From: CAZCRE01 sp964501075
GTDB taxonomy: Archaea > Thermoproteota > Bathyarchaeia > Bathyarchaeales > Bathycorpusculaceae
Length of the DNA stretch: 27,209 nt
Assembly (NCBI GenBank): GCA_964501075.1
Contig: CAZCRE010000005.1
Coordinates: 1 to 27,209 of the forward strand
Direction of reading: 5' to 3'
Shown: in pieces, positions 22,512 through 27,209 of the stretch
How positions within the stretch are numbered: position 1 is the stretch's first letter
Layout of the letters: each line of letters opens with the position of its first letter
Position numbers and translations under genes: made by a program
The notes under the pieces: model-generated
Databases searched by the model: none
Seen by the model: only the letters and a program-made list of their open reading frames with translations
Told to the model about the DNA's origin: nothing

Positions 22512-23158
22512 AGTCTTGCAGGGCTGGGAAACCTGAGTACAGTGTTCCTTTGCCCGTGAGGCTTGTAAGCTTTCTCAAAGGCAGTCCAGCCAGAGATGTC
22601 TTGGATGTCGGTTGCGGTTACGGGAGAGCATGCTTCTTCTTGGGTGAGAATGGCTTCAGAGTCGTCGGAGTCGACGTAGACAAGGCTCAGATAGAGTCTG
22701 CTGTCGAAGACGTTGGAGCCCGTGAAGAAATGGATTTCCTGATCAACGATGCACGTAGCTTGTGCTTTCCAGAGTCTTCTTTTGACGCTGCGACGATGCT
22801 GGGTCTTCTTACCCTTGCCAGCAAACCTGACAGATCGAGAATAATCGGCGAAGTCTACAGGGTTCTGAAGCCTTCAGGCGTCATCTTCGTTGAAGAGTTC
22901 GGGCGAACATGGACAAACCCTGTCTATTCTGAGAGATACGAGCAGGATCTAAAAGCAACAGGTGAAAGCTGCACTTTTCTTGTCAAGGACAAGGCTGGCG
23001 ATGTTCTGCATTTCGCCCACCACTTTGGCCGCCAAGAACTGCGCGATCTTTTTCGGAGATTTCAGATAGTTGCTTTCGAGAAGGGCACTTTCACGAGCTA
23101 CTTGCATAAGAATCGGGTCAAAGGATACACTATCATAGCGCGGAAAGAGGCAGAATAG
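22508..23158 (+). CDS. Class I SAM-dependent methyltransferase
   Basis: The 216-residue protein has motif I VLDVGCGYGRACFFLGE (about 32-48), GVDVDKAQIESA, INDARSLCFPESSFDAATMLGLL and VYRVLKPSGVIFVEEF, a Methyltransf_11/25 core. The C-terminal part contains HFAHHFGRQELRDLFRRFQI. The ATG at 22508 overlaps the upstream stop; an ATG at 22490 would extend into the ribbon-helix-helix gene and is unlikely. The substrate is unknown. Coupling to a DNA-binding gene is notable. Confidence 0.88.
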   Translation: MKSCRAGKPEYSVPLPVRLVSFLKGSPARDVLDVGCGYGRACFFLGENGFRVVGVDVDKAQIESAVEDVGAREEMDFLINDARSLCFPESSFDAATMLGLLTLASKPDRSRIIGEVYRVLKPSGVIFVEEFGRTWTNPVYSERYEQDLKATGESCTFLVKDKAGDVLHFAHHFGRQELRDLFRRFQIVAFEKGTFTSYLHKNRVKGYTIIARKEAE

Positions 23159-23193
23159 CTTTTTGCGTAGTCGGAGGTACGTGGCCAGTATGC

Positions 23194-23964
23194 CTATTTG
23201 GGTGGTGTTGCGAGGTCTCTGATCTCTTTTGCTGTGGCTTTCGGGTTGTCAGCCTGTGTTATCGCTCGTCCCACGATAAGATAGCGCGCTCCGCTTCTAG
23301 TTGCAGCAGATATTTCGCCGCCTTGAGCACCTATACCAGGTGAGTAGATCGGAACTTTCTCTCTCAGCATTGAGTAGACTTCTTTTATCTTTTCGGGGTA
23401 TGTTGCGCCTACGACGGCGCCGTCAGCTTCTAGCTTAAGAGCCTTTTTGGCGAAGGCTACATACTGAGGTACTTGTTTGCCTGTCTCAGCTTCGACTATT
23501 GTTTGTCCGTATCCTTCGTATGCGGCTTTGTGGCTCATGTACACAAGAAGGAGTACTCCTCTCTGCATTTTGCGTGCGACATCGAAGATTGGTTTCAGGC
23601 CCTCTTCCCACCCGATGAAGGGGTTGGCGATTAGGGCGTCGAAGCCTGCGGCGTAGTAGTATTCGGCTATCGCTTGATTTGTTGAGCCTACGTCATTTGC
23701 TTTGCAGTCCATTATCGCCATCAATCCTTTTCCATGGGTTTCCTTGACGAGTTTTTGGACACCGTCGAACGTGCCTAATGGAAGAACAAGGTGATGGTTA
23801 AACTTCACCGCACATAGATAAGGGGAAGCTGCTTCCAAGATGTGTTCAGCCTTGGCGAAGAGGTGGTCTCGGTTTTCTGGTTTCTCAAAAGGAAAGTCAA
23901 GAGCCAGCACAATGTTTGAGGCTTGCTTTTTCGCGGTTTGTTCCATCTTGACTCGGAAAACCAT
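23194..23964 (-). CDS. pyrF: Orotidine 5'-phosphate decarboxylase
   Basis: The enzyme makes UMP by decarboxylating OMP. The catalytic tetrad is visible: VLALDFPFEK, KFNHH (binding Lys) and DCKANDVGSTN (DxKxxD). NPFIGWEEGL, VGATYPEKIKEV and SPGIGAQGGEI (phosphate loop) and YLIVGRAIT complete the barrel. At 256 residues it is longer than the classic ~220-residue archaeal form, with an inserted SHKAAYEGYGQ region. I use ATG 23964 because a longer TTG-started reading overlaps the B3/B4 gene; ATG 23946 is an alternative. It lies 16 nt downstream of the B3/B4 gene. Confidence 0.93.
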   Translation of the reverse strand: MVFRVKMEQTAKKQASNIVLALDFPFEKPENRDHLFAKAEHILEAASPYLCAVKFNHHLVLPLGTFDGVQKLVKETHGKGLMAIMDCKANDVGSTNQAIAEYYYAAGFDALIANPFIGWEEGLKPIFDVARKMQRGVLLLVYMSHKAAYEGYGQTIVEAETGKQVPQYVAFAKKALKLEADGAVVGATYPEKIKEVYSMLREKVPIYSPGIGAQGGEISAATRSGARYLIVGRAITQADNPKATAKEIRDLATPPK

Positions 23965-23980
23965 TTTCAAACGCCACTCT

Positions 23981-24676
23981 CTACTGTGCTGAAGCGCTAA
24001 AAACCTTTGTCGTTCCGGTTTTTCCTTGCGAAACCAGTCTAATGTAGTCAAGAGTTGTTTCTGCAGCTTCTTTCAGCACCTGTTCGTCTATTCTTGGAAC
24101 TCCGTACACGATTATCATTGCGTTTCGGGTTTGCATAGTAATCTTCGTGAGGTCTGTGTCTCGATAGGGATAGATGCATAGAACCTGTTTTTGATCTGCC
24201 AAGACGAGCATCTGTTCCGTCAAAGTAATGGGTTTGTCCATGCCTATTCCAGTGAAGGTTTCTCCATTCTTCGCGAATCTGACGTGAAAAGGCTGGTTCA
24301 AGAGGTCTACGTCGAATCCGCTGATAGGTAGGATCGTTTTTGTTGAAGCCAAGTTGTAGGCGTCCACCACAGCAGAGATACGTGGGAGTTCGTCTCCATG
24401 CAGCACTCTTCTAAGCAGTGCTTCGCCTGAGGGTCTTGTTTTCGTGGGGTCTATGCCGAGTTTCCAGTAAAAGTCTCGGAAGGCTCTCACAGTCGGATTG
24501 TCCTTCAGTGTTTCGATGTTGTGTTTGGTCTTGACTTCCTGATAGGCGGCTTCTCTGAGTTGCTCGATGCGTTCATTCTCTTTCTCGTTGTGAATGTCAG
24601 TGATTGTGCCGATGCAAACGGCCAGTTCCGGAAACCTGTCTGACACGTCTTGACTCCAGTTCACATGAATTTGCAT
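23981..24676 (-). CDS. B3/B4 domain protein (COG3382-like, possible tRNA editing)
   Basis: The 231-residue protein resembles the B3/B4 domain of the PheRS beta chain, which in PheRS removes mischarged Tyr-tRNA(Phe). Features: LAVCIGTITDI, AFRDFYWKLGIDPTKTRPSGEALLRR, VDAYNLASTKTILPISGFDVD and AMIIVYGVPRID. Free-standing members are thought to act on aminoacyl-tRNA or amino acids, but activity is not proven. The ATG at 24676 gives MQIHVNWSQDV; a GTG at 24685 adds three residues. It precedes pyrF by 16 nt and is probably co-transcribed. Confidence 0.85.
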   Translation of the reverse strand: MQIHVNWSQDVSDRFPELAVCIGTITDIHNEKENERIEQLREAAYQEVKTKHNIETLKDNPTVRAFRDFYWKLGIDPTKTRPSGEALLRRVLHGDELPRISAVVDAYNLASTKTILPISGFDVDLLNQPFHVRFAKNGETFTGIGMDKPITLTEQMLVLADQKQVLCIYPYRDTDLTKITMQTRNAMIIVYGVPRIDEQVLKEAAETTLDYIRLVSQGKTGTTKVFSASAQ

Positions 24677-24763
24677 GCGGTTCACACGTTGTTCAGTCTC
24701 TATTTTGGAGTTAGGTATTTAACCGCTTCAAACTGAATCTCTTGACAGTGACCGTGTGAAACA

Positions 24764-25660
24764 ATGATTGGAGAGCTTGCGGCCTTAGGCGCTGCTTTGA
24801 GCTGGACAGTTTCAGCTATGTTATATAGAAAGGCGTTGCAGCAGACGACGCCTGTTGCAGCGAACATATTGAGGCTTTCTTGCACAAGCGTAGTTCTGGT
24901 TTTGTTTCTGGTCGGCATCGGCAAGTTTCAAGTCTTGACTAGTTTGCCCGTGAGCATTTTGGTTCTTGCAGGCGTCAGCGGAGTTGTAGGCCTTGGGTTA
25001 GGAGACACGTTGTACATGGTCAGTTTGAAGCATATCGGCGTTGCTCGAGCCGTTCCGTTAACGTGCACGTATCCTCTATTCAGTCTTGTGTGGACTGCGT
25101 CTCTTCTAGGCGCACCGATCACGTTGCCCGTGGTTCTTGCAACAATCATCATAGTGTCGGGGATATGGCTTGTGACCTATGAGAAGCAAACGGGCGATGC
25201 TGGAATCGGGAGAGGCGTTTTGATTGCGGGGATCGCGGCGGCCTTGGCTACGGCTGTGCTGTGGTCAGTGAGTATTACGATGATGAACGCTGCTGTGTTG
25301 GAGGCTTCTGATTTGGATCATGCCTTGGTCATCAACACGGTCAGGACTGGTGCAGTGGCGGTTTTTCTGCTGGCGTTGTCGCCTCTTCTCGATAGGAAGC
25401 TTGTGTTCCTGAAGACTCGACTCAGAACTGTGGCGGTACTACTAGTTGGAGGCATCGTCGCGTTGGGGTTGGGCTGGTTTCTGCTGGCATACAGTTTCAC
25501 TGTGACTATTGAGTCGAGGGCTGTTCCGATTTCTTCGACTACGCCTTTGTTCTCGACGCTGGTTGGGCTTGTGCTCTTGCATGAGAAGGTCAGTTGGAGA
25601 AATGCGTTGGGTTCAGCGGTTATTGTGTTGGGGGTTTTTCTGATTTTCGTCTTCCGATGA
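24764..25660 (+). CDS. EamA/DMT-family transporter
   Basis: The 298-residue protein has ten hydrophobic helices in two similar halves of about 140 residues, the drug/metabolite transporter (EamA) plan. ALGAALSWTVSAMLYRK starts the first half, and AGIAAALATAVLWSVSITMMN starts the second. The end of each half shows the conserved short motif after helix 5 (IVSGIWLVTYEK and IVLGVFLIFVFR). The substrate could be an amino acid, nucleotide sugar or other small solute. ATG 24764 with GTGA five nt upstream; GTATTTAACC near 24710-24721 may be its TATA box. Confidence 0.92.
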   Translation: MIGELAALGAALSWTVSAMLYRKALQQTTPVAANILRLSCTSVVLVLFLVGIGKFQVLTSLPVSILVLAGVSGVVGLGLGDTLYMVSLKHIGVARAVPLTCTYPLFSLVWTASLLGAPITLPVVLATIIIVSGIWLVTYEKQTGDAGIGRGVLIAGIAAALATAVLWSVSITMMNAAVLEASDLDHALVINTVRTGAVAVFLLALSPLLDRKLVFLKTRLRTVAVLLVGGIVALGLGWFLLAYSFTVTIESRAVPISSTTPLFSTLVGLVLLHEKVSWRNALGSAVIVLGVFLIFVFR

Positions 25661-25672
25661 GGGTTGTATAGG

Positions 25673-25680
25673 TTTTTATA
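25673..25680 (+). promoter_or_regulatory. TATA box for the XRE-family regulator
   Basis: TTTTTATA lies about 56 nt before ATG 25733 in the 72-nt gap after the transporter. Predicted initiation near 25705 leaves a roughly 28-nt leader. Confidence 0.45.
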
Positions 25681-25732
25681 CTGCGTTTATTCCTTAGGAG
25701 AATCTTAGCTGCTAGGGCAAGGAATCGTCTGG

Positions 25733-26500
25733 ATGTCAGTGTCTCCGAGTTTGCGTGAAGTTCTGGGCAGAAGGATCGCCGGCGAAATTATTTTGTCGAA
25801 CAAGCCTGGCGCAACGATGAGAAAATGGCGGGAGCTTTTTGCTGTTTCGCAGACTAGCCTTTCGGAGAAGATGGTGCTTTCTTCTTCTGTTATTAGCGAT
25901 TATGAGAGTGGGAGACGGCAGAGTCCTGGCACGAAGTTTGTTAGGAGGTTTGTGTGGGCGCTCGTGAAGATTGATGAGGAGCGTGGCAGCCGCTTCATCA
26001 AGGAGTTTGCTAAGCTGACGAGTTCGCCTAGCACGGCGATTTTGGATTTGAGGGAGTTTCCGATTCCCGTTAGAGTTGAGTATTTGTGCAAGGCTATCAA
26101 GGGTGAGATAGTGTCTTCTTCGGGCAGGTTTGTGAAGGAAGTGTTGGGCTACACGGTGGTGGACAGCAAGAAAGCTGTTGAGACGCTGTCAGGGCTGGAG
26201 TATTCTCAGCTTTTCGGAGCGACCACTGATCGGGCTTTGATCTTTACGAACGTGGAGGATGGAAATTTGCCCATGATGCTAGTGCGCGTCAGCAACTTGA
26301 AACCGCGTGTAGTGGTTTTCCACAACGCTAGACCTGATGAGCAATCGATAAAGCTGGCGGAATACGATCAAGTTCCGCTGATTTACTCTTCACTGCCCAC
26401 AATCGAGCAACTCGTCAAATCCTTAAGAAAACTGTACCGCATAGCTTTGCGCATCAAACTGGGTAGACGGGTTCAGCCACCTCCAAAGATAAGCGCTTAG
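25733..26500 (+). CDS. XRE-family HTH transcriptional regulator with C-terminal sensor region
   Basis: The 255-residue protein has an XRE helix-turn-helix at about 28-70 (MRKWRELFAVSQTSLSEKM, then SSSVISDYESGRRQSPG with the typical recognition helix). A long C-terminal region (about 110-250) contains KEVLGYTVVDSKKAVETL, RALIFTNVEDGNLPMMLVRVSNLKPRVVVFH and a basic end. The layout matches the archaeal COG1709 predicted regulators; the ligand is unknown. The transporter upstream may be a regulatory target, which is inference. Confidence 0.87.
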   Translation: MSVSPSLREVLGRRIAGEIILSNKPGATMRKWRELFAVSQTSLSEKMVLSSSVISDYESGRRQSPGTKFVRRFVWALVKIDEERGSRFIKEFAKLTSSPSTAILDLREFPIPVRVEYLCKAIKGEIVSSSGRFVKEVLGYTVVDSKKAVETLSGLEYSQLFGATTDRALIFTNVEDGNLPMMLVRVSNLKPRVVVFHNARPDEQSIKLAEYDQVPLIYSSLPTIEQLVKSLRKLYRIALRIKLGRRVQPPPKISA

Positions 26501-26559
26501 GGAAGGACTTGCTTTCTGCTTCTTATAGAACCTTGGGCGTTCTCAGTCAACTGGAGAAG

Positions 26560-27069
26560 TCACTTTGGCTCTTCTTCCTTTCTCATGTAGTCTGCAAAGT
26601 GTCTTAACGAGAGTGGTTGCACAACATCTTTGCTTTTCAAGCTTATGAGAAATGAGTCGAAACTCATGAGGTCTCCCCAGTAAACTTTGCTTTCCTGCAT
26701 AAACTTGGAGTATTCAGCGTAGTTTTTGTGTATTGAAATCCCTATTCTGTCATAGCCTAACCCGTTGCCGCTAGAGCCGAATATGATGTTTGGATTCTTC
26801 TTAGCAAAGTCCTTGGCTTTCTGAATGTCATATTCTGGATGTTTCTGACAGTTCCGCTTTGCAAGGGTTACGGCGATTATTTCGAACCCCAGCTTAGCCA
26901 GATTGGGAACGGCAGTGTATTCTATGAGCCCTTCTTTTTCGAGCCTTGACCTTACTCTTGAAACAGTAGGCTGAGAAATGCCTATTGCCTTGGCAAGTTC
27001 TCTGTCACTTCTTCTGCTGTTCTTTATCAGTTCCGATATCAGCTTAAGCTCAATGTCCTTCAAGCCCAA
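26560..27069 (-). CDS. Lrp/AsnC-family transcriptional regulator
   Basis: The 169-residue protein has an N-terminal winged helix (LKLISELIKNSRRSDRELAKAIGISQPTVSRVRSRLEKEGLIEYTAVPN), the AsnC-type DNA-binding region of Lrp proteins. The C-terminal part (KLGFEIIAVTLAKR, SSGNGLGYDRIGISIHKNYAEYSKFM) is divergent from the usual RAM effector domain, though it fits an alpha/beta sensor. The TTG at 27069 gives MGLKDIELK; GGAAGGAA lies upstream, and a TTG two codons later is possible. It is transcribed towards the XRE gene (60-nt gap). Confidence 0.85.
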   Translation of the reverse strand: MGLKDIELKLISELIKNSRRSDRELAKAIGISQPTVSRVRSRLEKEGLIEYTAVPNLAKLGFEIIAVTLAKRNCQKHPEYDIQKAKDFAKKNPNIIFGSSGNGLGYDRIGISIHKNYAEYSKFMQESKVYWGDLMSFDSFLISLKSKDVVQPLSLRHFADYMRKEEEPK

Positions 27070-27209
27070 TTCCTTCCGACTTCACTGTCAAGTCCACGTT
27101 CAAAGTATCATTAGTCGCTTAAGAAATCTTCTACAAGCAAAGAACTCGGAGGCAGAACCTTAGAAGCACTCAGAGAACTTGGGCAGACACTAGGCTTTTG
27201 ATTGAAGTT
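27070..27209. other. Non-coding edge of the window
   Basis: No complete gene is seen in these 140 bases. The last 12 nt (TTG ATT GAA GTT) could be the first codons of a plus-strand gene beyond the window, but this is too short to judge. Confidence 0.4.

Noticed and set aside
1..27209. CRISPR arrays, insertion sequences, rRNA genes or a riboswitch
   Set aside because: No regularly spaced repeats, transposase motifs, rRNA signatures or aptamer-like leaders were seen on either strand.

Overview
The window is archaeal chromosomal DNA. Evidence: a Cdc48-type double AAA+ ATPase, aEF-1beta, Pth2-type peptidyl-tRNA hydrolase, FEN-1, archaeal TruD, Trm5, a geranylgeranyl-reductase-family flavoprotein for ether lipids, TATA-box promoters close to start codons, and GGTG-type ribosome binding sites. 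The protein flavour (TrpB2, long-form PyrF, arcadin-1-like protein, Cren7-like zinc ribbon) suggests the TACK group, possibly Bathyarchaeia; that placement is inference. A run of 100 N at 22237-22336 marks a scaffold join, so this is probably a metagenome-assembled or draft genome. Gene density is high, and TTG is a frequent start codon.

Layout. 59-223: a small zinc-ribbon protein. 382-455: tRNA-Ala(TGC), minus strand. 598-6078: a five-gene minus-strand operon (cdc48, a small helical protein, a GGR-family reductase, pth2, truD). 6168-6663: the classic archaeal pair of a translation-linked zinc ribbon and aEF-1beta. 6767-9169: fen and trpB2, plus strand. 9172-9881: protein-L-isoaspartate methyltransferase, interrupted by a 32-nt element. 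9993-11186: a winged-helix regulator and two small related proteins. 11214-13043: glmS. 13247-14221: a winged-helix protein fused to an S-layer-like domain. 14299-16593: DUF371 protein, trm5 and a methyltransferase. 16728-18474: an ABC-2 exporter pair. 18511-20810: rtcA, a coiled-coil protein, acylphosphatase and an unknown. 20991-22190: a secreted phospholipase-C-like protein and an arcadin-1-like protein. 22359-27069: ribbon-helix-helix protein plus methyltransferase, pyrF, a B3/B4 protein, a DMT transporter, an XRE-family regulator and an Lrp/AsnC regulator.

Most genes are informational or housekeeping: tRNA modification and quality control (TruD, Pth2, Trm5, B3/B4), translation elongation (aEF-1beta), replication and repair (FEN-1), RNA ends (RtcA), protein repair (PCMT), amino-sugar, tryptophan and pyrimidine synthesis (GlmS, TrpB2, PyrF), and lipids.

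The main discovery candidate is in the isoaspartate methyltransferase gene. The conserved SAPHM motif is broken by exactly 32 nt (9694 down to 9663). These nucleotides and their flanks fold into a textbook archaeal bulge-helix-bulge: two 3-nt bulges (ACA and ATA) separated by a 4-bp CGCC/GGCG helix, closed by a stem-loop. Cutting each bulge after its second nucleotide restores the frame as P-H-M. This reads as a protein-coding gene with an archaeal tRNA-type intron, not as a pseudogene.
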